Shown: positions 23,899 through 33,033, numbered from the stretch's first letter. The stretch is DNA of 40,919 nucleotides from Minisyncoccota bacterium (GCA_020059915.1 JAGVBB010000003.1:1-40919), one strand, 5' to 3'. Made by a program: numbers and translations. The notes: generated by a model from the sequence alone, not told the origin.

Positions 23899-25002
23899 TT
23901 AAAATGTTATCTTAACGATTTCCGAGTTTGTTCCAACGCGTAACGGCGGTCCCCACGTTCCAACACCGCTTGAGGTATAGACGCTCATGTCATTGTACGT
24001 GTGCAGTCCATATTCAAATACTCCATAGACCATTCGTGTTATATAGGTAAATGGAAAAACCTGTGCGCGATGAGTGTGTCCAGAAATTTGAAATGATACG
24101 CCAGCATTTTCCGCTACCTCCAGATTGGTTGGAGAGTGTTTTAGGAGTATATTTGGCACTTCTGGTTGAACGAGCTTTTTTAAGGTCTCTTTTAGGATCT
24201 CTTTATTTTCTGAATCACGATAGTCAACACCAATGACATGTATCCCATTAATAGAAATTGATTCATTTTTTAATACCTTTATTCCACTTTTTTCGATTAG
24301 ATCAATAAATGAATTATCATCTGAAAACTCCTCGTGGTTTCCACTGATAAAATATGTTCCATGTGTGCTTTTTATGTTGGCAAGGGGAATAATTGATTTT
24401 TCCAAATCACCTGCGGTCCCATCAAACACATCTCCACCGAGGAAAATTATATCCGGATGCAATGACTGAATTGTTTCTGCAATTCGTCTGCTGAATGTGG
24501 ATGAATATATTTGTCCGATATGGATGTCACTTACCCATATTGCTGTTTTTCCTTTCCAGCCTTCCGGAAAATTTTTTATGACGGGGTTTATTTCCGTTAT
24601 TTGAATGTCACGGGCATGATATATTCCATAGATTCCTATTCCGGCGCCAACAAGAAAAAGAAGGATTCCACATATTTGTATGAGTTGGGATGATAATATA
24701 TTTCCCAATCCCGCTTTAATTAATAAAAACAACACTGAGGCGATAAAAAGATACAATAACAATCCGAGCCATGTTGCAGCACTCGTATAAAATATTTTTG
24801 TGAATACATTATATATACGCGAACCGAAAAGGGAGGCAATAATAAAACTTATTGAAAATACTCCCAAAATAATCTTTAACCACAATAGTAGGGCAACATT
24901 TTTTATGGAAAAAATATCAATAATACCCTTATACAAAACATAGTGCGCGCCAAAAAGAATTAATTGTATAACCAACAAAATAATAACAAAAAGATAACGC
25001 AT
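23899..25002 (-). CDS. Membrane-anchored metallophosphoesterase
   Basis: Calcineurin-like phosphoesterase. 367 aa: four to five N-terminal membrane helices (about 1-130), then a metallophosphoesterase domain with all five motifs: WVSDIHIG, FLGGDVFDG, SGNHEEF, LLKHSP and SGHTHRAQ. This architecture is that of the YkuE/YaeI-type phosphodiesterases, some of which act on lipid substrates such as UDP-diacylglucosamine. The substrate here is not known. It starts 6 nt after the stop of the upstream histidine phosphatase gene on the same strand, so the two share an mRNA. Confidence 0.88.
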   Translation of the reverse strand: MRYLFVIILLVIQLILFGAHYVLYKGIIDIFSIKNVALLLWLKIILGVFSISFIIASLFGSRIYNVFTKIFYTSAATWLGLLLYLFIASVLFLLIKAGLGNILSSQLIQICGILLFLVGAGIGIYGIYHARDIQITEINPVIKNFPEGWKGKTAIWVSDIHIGQIYSSTFSRRIAETIQSLHPDIIFLGGDVFDGTAGDLEKSIIPLANIKSTHGTYFISGNHEEFSDDNSFIDLIEKSGIKVLKNESISINGIHVIGVDYRDSENKEILKETLKKLVQPEVPNILLKHSPTNLEVAENAGVSFQISGHTHRAQVFPFTYITRMVYGVFEYGLHTYNDMSVYTSSGVGTWGPPLRVGTNSEIVKITF

Positions 25003-25008
25003 GGATTA

Positions 25009-25803
25009 TTAATAGAGCTTCTGATTGTATGATTCAAGTTCAAGTCGTCCGCTCTGACCCTTCTTAGGATTTCCTTTATATATAGTCACTCCACAATTAA
25101 TTGGATGGTCATGGGAGTCAACTTTTATAAATTGCTCTCTATCCCATCGTTCAAGATTTGCACGAAGAGAAAGCAATGTAAGGTGGTGCGAGATAGAGAG
25201 TACGGTTTTTTCTGGATATTCGCGGATGGTAGTGCTTAAAAAACTTCTTACTCGATCACGAACATTTGCCTTATTTTCTCCATTTGGATATTTATATCCA
25301 TAGTCGCCCTCGAGTTTGTAGAGAAGCCCCTGAAGTGGGTTGAGTGTGAAATAAACACTTCGGTCGTTGTAGAGTGTGGAAAGGCCGTGTTCTTGTTCTC
25401 TAATGCGTTCCTCAGACACAACGCGTACGTCTCGAAGTGCGGGCCAACCTTTTTGTATTTCCTCAAGTGTTTGGCGTGTCCTGAGGTAGGGAGACACAAA
25501 TACCACATCGGGTATATATGATTGATTTGCGAGGTGTTCTCCTGTTATTCTTGCCTGTTTTCGTCCTATTTCAGTAAGTGGTGTATCATAGTCGTTTTCA
25601 TCCAATCTACATTCTTTCCAAATCTCATTCGCCATATTAATCAGTTTTTTACTTGGCCAGTCGGGAGTTGTTGCCTTGGAAAATTCCTCGGAAAATAAAT
25701 CTCTGAATTTTTCATAATTTTCTATATGCCTTTTTTTCTCTCGTAAAGCATTAAATGCAGATTCTCCGTGACGAATAAAGATGAGTGTTGTTGGCCATTT
25801 CAT
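25009..25803 (-). CDS. Histidine phosphatase superfamily (phosphoglycerate-mutase-like) protein
   Basis: Start set at the second Met (MKWPTTLIFIRHGES), because TATACT ends exactly 6 nt before it; the first ATG (25821) would lie upstream of that -10. 264 aa. Catalytic His in the RHGES motif (His12), second Arg in SPYLRTRQT, acid in REQEHG, and the second His in SISHH. Such enzymes remove or transfer phosphate through phosphohistidine; the substrate is open, and the length and inserted helix (about 20-70) differ from housekeeping GpmA. First gene of a two-gene unit with the metallophosphoesterase. Confidence 0.85.
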   Translation of the reverse strand: MKWPTTLIFIRHGESAFNALREKKRHIENYEKFRDLFSEEFSKATTPDWPSKKLINMANEIWKECRLDENDYDTPLTEIGRKQARITGEHLANQSYIPDVVFVSPYLRTRQTLEEIQKGWPALRDVRVVSEERIREQEHGLSTLYNDRSVYFTLNPLQGLLYKLEGDYGYKYPNGENKANVRDRVRSFLSTTIREYPEKTVLSISHHLTLLSLRANLERWDREQFIKVDSHDHPINCGVTIYKGNPKKGQSGRLELESYNQKLY

Positions 25804-25809
25804 ATTGCT

Positions 25810-25815
25810 AGTATA
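25810..25815 (-). promoter_or_regulatory. -10 element of the histidine phosphatase gene
   Basis: TATACT on the minus strand, 6 nt from the chosen ATG; it lies inside the longer possible reading frame and decides the start. Confidence 0.55.
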
Positions 25816-25897
25816 CGGCATTCTGACAGCGGTATAAAGTGGGCAGTTGTAATATTCTCATCGTGTATATTGTATTATTGATAGACATATATCCAAT

Positions 25898-27670
25898 ATG
25901 AAAAACGAACATACATCACACATTTTTCGTCGTTTGCTCTCATATATAAAATCACACAAGTTTTTATCGTTTATTGCACTCGTGGTTCTTTTTGTTTTTT
26001 TATATTGGATTTTTGGTGGGTTTTCCCCCGCAACAGTGGAGACAAAATATGTAACGGCAGATGTTTCTCGGCAGACAATATTGGTGACGGTGGGTGGTAG
26101 TGGACAGGTTTCTGCAACAAATGAAGTTGATATCAAGCCAAAGGTTTCGGGCGATATCACATGGATTGGAGTACGTGATGGGTCTGAGGTAAAAAAGGGA
26201 CAAGCATTATTTTCTATTGATTCAACAACAATACGAAAAAATATTCGGGATTCAGAACTTTCCCTCCAGCAAGCGGAATATTCATTAGAAAAAAACACCG
26301 CACAAGCTCCTATTGATTACAATAAAAAAATAAAATCGTTAGCAGATGCCAAGGAAAATCTCAGTGATGCATACAATGATTCATTTGTTACTATTTCTAA
26401 TGCTTTTCTCAATTTGCCGTCAGTGATGACCACTGCGGAGAATGTCCTTTTTGGGACAGATCTTAGTCCACAGGGAGGACAGTGGAATGGCGATGCATAT
26501 CGCGATGCATTTAATAATCAGGATGACAAAGACACTATCACGTTTTTTTCTGATATAGCAAAACGAGATTATAAAACGGCGCGGGAACTGTATGATTCGA
26601 GTATTGCTAAATTTAAGACACTTACTACATATTCAAGTCCTGCCGAGATTGAGCGTGTTTTGGACGAGACAGCAGATACAGCAATAGCAACTGCACAAGC
26701 ACTCAAAAGTGAAAAAAATCTTGTGGATACGGTCATTGATATTGCCGAGCAAAAACAAATCAGATTGAATTCTTATGTTTCAAGCGCACAATCATCTCTT
26801 GCTACAAAGATTGGAACAGTGAATACGCAGGTTTCTGCACTCTCCGCACAAGTAAGAACAGTTGAGAATTTGAAAGACACCATTACCGATACAGAGCAGG
26901 AGATTACGATATATAGGATAAAAAATGAAAGTGGTAATGATCCGCTTACTCTTCAGTCGGAACGAAATTCCGTACAAAAAATGAGGGATTCACTTACAGA
27001 TTTAAAAGAAGAACTTTTAGATTATACCGTGTATGCTCCGTTTGATGGTGTTATTTCGAGTATTAATTTTGAAAAGGGAGATTCAATAAATTCTGGTGCT
27101 GCATTTGGTTCTCTTATTACAAAACAAAGAATTGCTGAGATATCCCTGAATGAAATTGACGCAGCAAAGGTAAAAATTGGACAAAAGGTATCACTTTCTT
27201 TTGATGCAATTTCTGACCTTTCCATTTCAGGAAAAGTTTTTGCTATTGATGCGGTGGGAACGGTATCACAAGGGGTGGTTACATATTCTGTCCAGATGGA
27301 ATTTGATACACAAGATGAGAGGGTAAAACCGGGTATGAGTGTGAGCGCTTCAATTATTGTTGATATGAGGCAGGATGTACTCGCAGTACCAAATGGGGCG
27401 GTTAAAACACAAGGAAATTCCAGTTATGTTCAGATCTTAAATAATATTCCATCCAATGTTGTTGCTACTGGATTCGCAACACAAGAGGTTCCACAAGAAA
27501 AATTTGTTGAAGTTGGTATTTCTGGTGATTCTTATACAGAGATTGTTTCTGGTGTTTCTGAGGGAGAACATATTATTACTAGAACAACATCTGCAACGCC
27601 GACAGCAGCAAAAACAACAACTGCCCCAAGTTTGTTTGGTGGGAGTGGGGGAACGAGAATACCACGTTAA
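25898..27670 (+). CDS. macA: MacA-like periplasmic adaptor (HlyD/RND-MFP family)
   Basis: Membrane-fusion protein of an ABC efflux/export system. 590 aa: cytoplasmic N-terminus, membrane helix at about 24-41, barrel-sandwich (lipoyl-like) half-motif VGGSGQVSATNEVDIKPKVSGDITWIGVRDGSEVKKGQALFSID (pieces at 65-108), a long helical hairpin region about 110-370, the second lipoyl half YTVYAPFDGVISSINFEKGDSI, beta-barrel domain and a Ser/Thr/Ala-rich tail. The coiled-coil insert is longer than in E. coli MacA. Followed after 3 nt by the ATPase and then the permease, the classic macAB order. Confidence 0.85.
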   Translation: MKNEHTSHIFRRLLSYIKSHKFLSFIALVVLFVFLYWIFGGFSPATVETKYVTADVSRQTILVTVGGSGQVSATNEVDIKPKVSGDITWIGVRDGSEVKKGQALFSIDSTTIRKNIRDSELSLQQAEYSLEKNTAQAPIDYNKKIKSLADAKENLSDAYNDSFVTISNAFLNLPSVMTTAENVLFGTDLSPQGGQWNGDAYRDAFNNQDDKDTITFFSDIAKRDYKTARELYDSSIAKFKTLTTYSSPAEIERVLDETADTAIATAQALKSEKNLVDTVIDIAEQKQIRLNSYVSSAQSSLATKIGTVNTQVSALSAQVRTVENLKDTITDTEQEITIYRIKNESGNDPLTLQSERNSVQKMRDSLTDLKEELLDYTVYAPFDGVISSINFEKGDSINSGAAFGSLITKQRIAEISLNEIDAAKVKIGQKVSLSFDAISDLSISGKVFAIDAVGTVSQGVVTYSVQMEFDTQDERVKPGMSVSASIIVDMRQDVLAVPNGAVKTQGNSSYVQILNNIPSNVVATGFATQEVPQEKFVEVGISGDSYTEIVSGVSEGEHIITRTTSATPTAAKTTTAPSLFGGSGGTRIPR

Positions 27671-27673
27671 TAT

Positions 27674-28384
27674 ATGATAGAAGTACGCGATGTAAAAAAA
27701 ATTTACAAGACTGCAGAGATTGAAACACACGCTTTGCGCGGTGTGAGTTTTACTATCCATGATGGAGAATTTGTGGCCATCATGGGTCCATCAGGGTCAG
27801 GAAAGTCAACATTGATGCACATATTGGGCGCACTTGATACTCCCACGAGCGGAACATATTTACTTGATAATCATGATGTATCACATTTTTCTGATGACGA
27901 ACTTGCTGATATTAGAAAAAATAAAATTGGATTCGTGTTTCAATCGTTCAATCTTTTACCCCGTGCGACTGTTTTAAGAAATTGTATGCTTCCGCTTATG
28001 TATGCCGGCATACATGCTGAAGAAAGAGAAAAGAGTGCGCGCGAGGCACTCAAAAGCGCTGGACTTGAAGAATCACATTTTTTTCATCGATCAAACCAGC
28101 TTTCTGGTGGACAAATTCAACGCGTTGCAATAGCGCGTGCATTGGTAAATAATCCATCGCTCATTTTAGCTGATGAACCAACGGGAAATCTTGATACAAA
28201 AACTGGAGAAATTGTTTTGGGGACATTTCAAAGATTAAATAAAGAAAAAGGGAGAACTATCATTCTTATCACACATGAGACTGATGTTGCAGAACATGCG
28301 GAACGAATTATTCATATCAGAGATGGTTTGATTGTTGAGGATAAAAAAAGTCATAATCGCCGAATAGCTCATCACCACGTATAA
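27674..28384 (+). CDS. MacB/LolD-type ABC transporter ATP-binding protein
   Basis: 236 aa ATPase that powers the permease encoded next. Walker A GPSGSGKST (38-46), Q-loop FVFQSFNLLPR, ABC signature LSGGQIQRVAIARAL, Walker B LILADEPTGNLD and switch His ITHE. The FQSFNLLPR and DEPTGNLD forms are those of the LolD/MacB/FtsE class of mechanotransmitters. The protein is separate from the permease rather than fused as in E. coli MacB. Confidence 0.93.
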   Translation: MIEVRDVKKIYKTAEIETHALRGVSFTIHDGEFVAIMGPSGSGKSTLMHILGALDTPTSGTYLLDNHDVSHFSDDELADIRKNKIGFVFQSFNLLPRATVLRNCMLPLMYAGIHAEEREKSAREALKSAGLEESHFFHRSNQLSGGQIQRVAIARALVNNPSLILADEPTGNLDTKTGEIVLGTFQRLNKEKGRTIILITHETDVAEHAERIIHIRDGLIVEDKKSHNRRIAHHHV

Positions 28385-28391
28385 AAACATT

Positions 28392-29615
28392 ATGAAATTT
28401 GCTGATACACTACAAGAAACATATGAAGCGATCACGGGGAATAAAGCGCGATCTGGACTTACTATGTTGGGGATTGTTATTGGTATTGCCTCTGTTATTG
28501 CCATGGTTTCTATCGGTCAGGGCGCACAGGGTACCATAGAACAAAATATACAATCGTTGGGATCGAATCTTATTCTGGTAACTCCGGGGGCCCAGCGGAG
28601 TGTTGGAGTTCAGGTAAGTCAGGGACGTGGTTCCGCTCGCACACTTACACAAGGTGATGCTGATGCAATCATGGATTCTGTTTTGGGAATTGGTGCTGTT
28701 GCTCCAGATCTCTCTTCTCGTTACCAGGTAACAGGAAGGGGGACGAATACAAATACACAAATCGTGGGAACGGTTGCCAGTTATCCTGAGGTGCGAAACA
28801 TAGAAATTGATTCTGGATCATTCATTAGTGATCAACATGTTCGTGCTTTATCAAAAGTTGCGGTAATTGGGCCAACTGTACGGGATGATTTGTTTGGTGA
28901 GGGGATAGACCCCATTGGGCAGACCATACGGATAAATAAACTTGAATTTAAGATTATTGGAATGACTAAAGCAAAAGGAGGAAGTGGTTTTGGTAGTCAG
29001 GATGATATGATCTTTATTCCATTATCTTCTGCTCAAAAGTTCCTTGCTGGCGATGATTATGTTTCAACAATTAGTGTGAAAGCAGAATCACCTGAGGTAA
29101 TGTCCGATGTACAGTCACAAATTACCGCATTGCTTTTAGATAGGCATCGAATTTCAGACCCTGCGCTTGCGGATTTTAGTACCATGAATCAGAGTGATAT
29201 TGTTGCTAGCGCATCTAGTATTACCGACACATTAACAATTCTTCTCGGGGCAATTGCAGGAATTTCTCTTGTTGTCGGTGGTATTGGAATTATGAATATG
29301 ATGTTGACCACTGTAACAGAACGAACAAGAGAGATAGGACTTCGCAAGGCAATAGGAGCGCGACGAGCAGATATAAGTTTTCAATTTCTTATTGAATCAG
29401 TCACACTCACATTTGTTGGGGGTATTATTGGAATTCTGTTGGGGTGGCTCATTGCATTTGGATTTTCTTATACGGGGACCATACAGACAAAAGTTTCGCT
29501 CAATTCGGTTTTGTTTGCGTTTGGTATTTCTGCGGCAATCGGTATTATTTTTGGATACTATCCTGCACGAAGGGCCGCTCGTTTGAATCCAATTGAGGCA
29601 CTCAGATATGAATAA
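28392..29615 (+). CDS. MacB-type ABC transporter permease (FtsX-like)
   Basis: 407 aa. N-terminal membrane helix about 20-42 (KARSGLTMLGIVIGIASVIAMVSIGQGA), a large extracytoplasmic MacB periplasmic core domain (about 43-270), then three helices of the FtsX domain (about 280-400) with the motif GGIGIMNMMLTTVTERTREIGLRKAIGA and the ending YYPARRAARLNPIEALRYE. All hallmarks of MacB/LolCE permeases are present. Starts 7 nt after the ATPase gene. With no outer membrane expected in CPR cells, it likely exports a peptide or lipoprotein or remodels the surface. Confidence 0.92.
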   Translation: MKFADTLQETYEAITGNKARSGLTMLGIVIGIASVIAMVSIGQGAQGTIEQNIQSLGSNLILVTPGAQRSVGVQVSQGRGSARTLTQGDADAIMDSVLGIGAVAPDLSSRYQVTGRGTNTNTQIVGTVASYPEVRNIEIDSGSFISDQHVRALSKVAVIGPTVRDDLFGEGIDPIGQTIRINKLEFKIIGMTKAKGGSGFGSQDDMIFIPLSSAQKFLAGDDYVSTISVKAESPEVMSDVQSQITALLLDRHRISDPALADFSTMNQSDIVASASSITDTLTILLGAIAGISLVVGGIGIMNMMLTTVTERTREIGLRKAIGARRADISFQFLIESVTLTFVGGIIGILLGWLIAFGFSYTGTIQTKVSLNSVLFAFGISAAIGIIFGYYPARRAARLNPIEALRYE

Positions 29616-29664
29616 TGCGTTGTTGTTGGTAATAAATTATCTAAAAAATACGTATCACATATAT

Positions 29665-30084
29665 ATGAAGAAGATAATCACACTTGTTATAGTAGGAATA
29701 GTTGTGGTGGGAGGAGTTTCGTTTTATGGTGGCATACAATATGGGGCGATGGAAATGCAAAATACATCACAGCCACGAACACAATTTTCTCGTGGGACTG
29801 AGCAACAGGGAACGTTGACCGGTGGGTCTGTACGAGATGGACTTGGAGGGCAACAGAGAGGTGGGGGAATGATCTCTGGGGAGGTCATCTCAATGGATGA
29901 AACAAGTCTAACGATAAAATTGCCTAACGGAGGATCAAAAAACATATTTATTTCTCCTTCTACAAAAGTTTTGAAATCAATGGAGGGAACCATGAATGAT
30001 ATAACCGCAGGCGTTCAAATATTTGGACAGGGGACAGTGAATTCCGATGGGAGTATAACTGCACAAACAATTCAACTTCGATAA
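29665..30084 (+). CDS. DUF5666-domain secreted/anchored protein
   Basis: Start set at MKKIITLVIV (29665) because it begins a membrane or signal helix (about 3-22); the longer frame from 29593 overlaps the permease gene. 139 aa: signal/anchor helix, a Gly/Gln/Arg-rich linker (about 45-70), then MISGEVISMDETSLTIKLPNGGSKNIFISPSTKVLKS, the beta-rich DUF5666 pattern. Located 3' of macAB, so it may be a cargo or accessory of the exporter; this is only an inference from position. Strong terminator follows. Confidence 0.78.
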   Translation: MKKIITLVIVGIVVVGGVSFYGGIQYGAMEMQNTSQPRTQFSRGTEQQGTLTGGSVRDGLGGQQRGGGMISGEVISMDETSLTIKLPNGGSKNIFISPSTKVLKSMEGTMNDITAGVQIFGQGTVNSDGSITAQTIQLR

Positions 30085-30126
30085 AAACAAACCCCGCCAA
30101 TCCATGAACTGGCGGGGTTTGTTTTT
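30085..30126 (+). terminator. Strong terminator of the macAB-DUF5666 operon
   Basis: AAACAAACCCCGCCA pairs with TGGCGGGGTTTGTTT around about 10 nt, followed by T-run. Confidence 0.93.
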
Positions 30127-30150
30127 AAAAAATATGATAAAATCAAATAA

Positions 30151-31077
30151 ATGAAAAAACTTCAGTGGAGAGAGCTTTTGATTATTGGGCTTATTTTACT
30201 TGTCTTATCTGGTTCCACATATGGATGGTTTTTGTTTTCAAATTTCAAAGATATGGAGGTAACTATGGAAAGTGAAATTCGCTTGTTGCAGAATTCTGTT
30301 CGTGTGTTGCGTGAAAAATTTACCTCAACTACAGAGGTAAATAGTGAGCTTGTGACGGAGCTTAACCAAGAGCGGGGAGTTTCAAATAATTTAAGTCAGG
30401 ATTTACAAACAGAACAGGCAAAAAACACGATGTTTGAATCGCAAATAAAAGAAATTTCTGGGACTGTAAATACGTTACAAAAATTGAGTCAGACTGATGA
30501 AGAATTATTGAGTAAATATTCAAAGGTCTATTTCCTTAATGAAAATTTCATTCCTCAACTACTTACGCGCATTAATGCACAGTATCTTTTGGATAACACT
30601 GCAACAAAACAAATTCATGCAAGTGTGGATCCATTTCTCTCCGCAATGATGGAGGCAGCGTCAAAAGATGGGATTGATCTAAAAATTGTATCGGCGTATC
30701 GATCGTTTGAAGATCAAGCAGCGGTGAAAACAGGGTATAAGGTTCTCTATGGAAGTGGGGCAAATCAATTCTCCGCAGATCAGGGATATTCTGAGCACCA
30801 GCTGGGAACAACACTTGATTTCACAACTACAAAATTACGATCTCTTGTTACCTCATTTGATAAAACAGATGCATACGCATGGCTTTCAGCACATGCATAT
30901 ACATATGGATTTGTCCTTTCATATCCCAAAGAAAACGTGTATTATCAGTACGAACCATGGCACTGGAGATTTGTTGGGGTTCAGCTCGCAAAACGTTTGC
31001 ACGATGAGAACAAATATTTTTATGATCTTGCTCAACGTGATATTAACGAATATTTGATAACTATTTTTGATAGATAA
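30151..31077 (+). CDS. VanY-type D-alanyl-D-alanine carboxypeptidase (peptidase M15)
   Basis: Zinc peptidase that trims the terminal D-Ala from peptidoglycan stem peptides outside the cytoplasmic membrane. 308 aa: N-terminal membrane anchor about 8-30, coiled coil about 38-110, and the M15 domain about 155-300 with zinc ligands H216 and D223 (SEHQLGTTLDF) and H271 with catalytic E268 (EPWHWRFVG). AYRSFEDQ at about 182-189 is the usual substrate-side motif. TAAAAT ends 7 nt before the ATG. Neighbouring genes for a Cys-rich secreted protein and a lysozyme inhibitor make this a small cell-wall protection/maturation set. Confidence 0.9.
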   Translation: MKKLQWRELLIIGLILLVLSGSTYGWFLFSNFKDMEVTMESEIRLLQNSVRVLREKFTSTTEVNSELVTELNQERGVSNNLSQDLQTEQAKNTMFESQIKEISGTVNTLQKLSQTDEELLSKYSKVYFLNENFIPQLLTRINAQYLLDNTATKQIHASVDPFLSAMMEAASKDGIDLKIVSAYRSFEDQAAVKTGYKVLYGSGANQFSADQGYSEHQLGTTLDFTTTKLRSLVTSFDKTDAYAWLSAHAYTYGFVLSYPKENVYYQYEPWHWRFVGVQLAKRLHDENKYFYDLAQRDINEYLITIFDR

Positions 31078-31081
31078 CCAT

Positions 31082-31861
31082 ATGTTTCTTATATTTTCAA
31101 AACACAAAAAAACATTATTAGTCGTTTTCGCGGTTCTTCTTGTAGTGGGTGGATTCATCTTTTTAATTACCAACAAGGATGGACAGACATTTTGTACCAC
31201 TGATGTAAAAGAATGTGCAGATGGATCGTTTGTAAGTCGTTCAGGAGAAAATTGTGAATTTGATTTATGTCCTTCAGGAGAATCAGATAATGCTTTTATA
31301 AAAACAACCGACGAGGCAAGTGGCGCTCAATTCATGTATCAAGAAAATTTTCCTGCATTATATATTTCTGCAGTTAATTGGCCACCGAACATAACAGTGA
31401 GCGATGGGAAATTCACCTGTAATAACACTCGCCGTATTATTGAGGGAACACTATATTGCGAGAAGATAGTGAGCGAGGGAGCGGCAGGTTCTGTATATAC
31501 CGACAACACATATACCACACAGAAAGAGGGGAAATTGGTTTCTGTGAACGTGGTACTTCAAAATGTACATTGCGGAAATTATGATGAGCCAAATAAATCT
31601 GCGTGTGAAAAAGAACGAAAAGAGTTTGACTTAAAACCAATCATTGATTCCATAGTAAAAAGTATTGTTTTTGATAAGAGCCTGAAGGAGAAATTAAGTG
31701 AGTGTCTCCCTAAGAGTGATATGAAGAGTAAGGAAACGTGTGATGAACTCCTTGCTTCAATAAGGACATTTGATGATTGTAAGAATGCCGGATTCCCGAT
31801 TTTAGAATCATATCCAGAGCAGTGCAAGACAGCAGACGGAAAAACATTTATTAATAACTAA
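31082..31861 (+). CDS. Secreted Cys-rich protein with two small conserved motifs
   Basis: Start at ATG 31082 (MFLIFSKHKK) just before the membrane helix (about 11-29); the frame from 31067 only adds an upstream ATG inside the VanY stop region. 259 aa, one N-terminal anchor. FCTTDVKECADGSFVSRSGENCEFDLCPSG (in pieces, about 38-68) is a four-Cys motif seen in many CPR and environmental secreted proteins. The C-terminal CKNAGFPILESYPEQCKTADGKTF is the second common motif of such proteins. The middle part (about 75-200) is not recognised. Role unknown; located with envelope genes and 5 nt after VanY. Confidence 0.7.
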   Translation: MFLIFSKHKKTLLVVFAVLLVVGGFIFLITNKDGQTFCTTDVKECADGSFVSRSGENCEFDLCPSGESDNAFIKTTDEASGAQFMYQENFPALYISAVNWPPNITVSDGKFTCNNTRRIIEGTLYCEKIVSEGAAGSVYTDNTYTTQKEGKLVSVNVVLQNVHCGNYDEPNKSACEKERKEFDLKPIIDSIVKSIVFDKSLKEKLSECLPKSDMKSKETCDELLASIRTFDDCKNAGFPILESYPEQCKTADGKTFINN

Positions 31862-31885
31862 AAAAACCGCCGAGGCGGTTTTTTT
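31861..31885. terminator. Bidirectional terminator between convergent genes
   Basis: AAAAAACCGCC / GGCGGTTTTTT hairpin with a 2-nt loop between the secreted protein gene and the minus-strand MliC gene. Confidence 0.88.
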
Positions 31886-31887
31886 AG

Positions 31888-32247
31888 TTATTCTACTTGT
31901 ATACAATTGGTGAACGTACTAGTTCCGTTTTCGGTGATGAAAGCGGTATTTCCCTTGTTCCAAAACACAAATGTTTCATCATCGTTTGCATATCGAGCAC
32001 CACTTGCCGAGATTGCTTGGGGCAGAGATAGAGATCTACTATTATTGAGTTTAATATCTACACTATTTTTTTCTCCATTGCGGAAGGTTGTTTGAATTGT
32101 TTTCTCATTGTCACAACGGAACATTGCTTCAATTATTTGTTCAGCATGTTTTGTTGGTGCGGGGGTAGATGTGTCGGAGTATTCAACTAGAAGTCCTATG
32201 AGGACAATAACAATAATTGCAAGAATTATTTTGATATTTTGCTTCAT
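31888..32247 (-). CDS. MliC-type C-type lysozyme inhibitor
   Basis: 119 aa. Membrane anchor or signal at about 6-23, then the MliC/PliC fold: C45 in FRCDNEKTI, the inhibitory loop ISASGARYAND (79-89) with Ser-Gly-Ala-Arg-Tyr, FVFWNKGNTAFI (Lys98 close to the active-site-plugging Lys of known inhibitors), and a closing Cys C115 in FTNCIQVE that would bond C45. Known MliC proteins in Gram-negatives block host or rival lysozyme. No Cys at the signal end, so it is probably a membrane-tethered rather than a lipid-anchored form. TATTCT preceded by TGA (extended -10) ends 6 nt before the ATG. Confidence 0.85.
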   Translation of the reverse strand: MKQNIKIILAIIVIVLIGLLVEYSDTSTPAPTKHAEQIIEAMFRCDNEKTIQTTFRNGEKNSVDIKLNNSRSLSLPQAISASGARYANDDETFVFWNKGNTAFITENGTSTFTNCIQVE

Positions 32248-32285
32248 ATATACAGAATATCACAATAATATTTGGAATATAAAAA

Positions 32286-32311
32286 TAAACAACTCTCATA
32301 GAGAGTTGTTT
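32286..32311 (-). terminator. Terminator-like hairpin at the end of the P-loop kinase gene
   Basis: AAACAACTCTC / GAGAGTTGTTT with a 3-nt loop; read on the minus strand it ends in a T-rich run. It overlaps the last codons of the gene at 32296. Confidence 0.7.
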
Positions 32312-33033
32312 TGTAAATTTTTCTTTTCCAATGTTTCAAGAATTTGTTCAGCAATTGCACTAACCATTTCTTGTTCGCCAAGTTTTGTTGTGTTGAACAA
32401 ATAAAGATTTTCATGTGTTGGAGAAAGTGTTGTATATGCTGTTTTATAACGTTCCACAAGAGTGGTTATCGTTTTTGGGTTCGATGTTTCGCCGGTTTTC
32501 TTTGAAAGTGCAATACGCAATTCACGACGCATAGCTTCTTCCGGATCGCATATCATAAAATATGCCGCGTCTATTTCATCAATCCAAAGACGATTTAAGA
32601 AAAATAATTGCATCAACTCTCTTTCTTCTTTTGAAAGTTTCCCTTTTTCTTCCCAATACATCATCCAGACATATGCGTCAAAAATGGCACGATCAAAAAT
32701 GACAAGATCATACTGGTGCCCACGACTGAGATCAAGTAACAGTGAGAGCGCATACAATCCTGTGCGTACGTTATAGATCGGTGTGTCGCGTGTTATGTGA
32801 CGAATTACCTCAGCACCTTCCTGTGGTTTCCATACACGAAAACCCATACGTCGGAAAAATTTATCTAATTCTGTTATTGTCGTTGTTTTTCCTGCGGAAG
32901 GGGATCCGGTAATTTCAATAAAGAATGGACGAGGTATCACCTCACGATCGTATCGTAAATTACTTTTTAAATATTCAAGTAATTGCTTCGCTTTTTTTTC
33001 GAAATATGCTTCTTGTTTTGATGAGACAGTCAT
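32296..33033 (-). CDS. P-loop NTPase, probable nucleotide or nucleoside kinase-like
   Basis: Start at ATG 33033 because AGGAGG lies 5 nt upstream; the longer frame to 33105 would overlap the neighbouring gene. 245 aa. Walker A GSPSAGKT (43-50) and a FDRAIFDAYVW segment (113-123) like the DR(x) substrate motif of deoxynucleoside/thymidylate-kinase-like enzymes; the later helices contain the LID-like Arg-rich stretch RRELRIALSKK. Overall AAA_28/dNK-type by pattern. Divergent from the HAD phosphatase (33084), suggesting a shared nucleotide-related job, which is inference. Confidence 0.75.
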   Translation of the reverse strand: MTVSSKQEAYFEKKAKQLLEYLKSNLRYDREVIPRPFFIEITGSPSAGKTTTITELDKFFRRMGFRVWKPQEGAEVIRHITRDTPIYNVRTGLYALSLLLDLSRGHQYDLVIFDRAIFDAYVWMMYWEEKGKLSKEERELMQLFFLNRLWIDEIDAAYFMICDPEEAMRRELRIALSKKTGETSNPKTITTLVERYKTAYTTLSPTHENLYLFNTTKLGEQEMVSAIAEQILETLEKKNLQNNSL

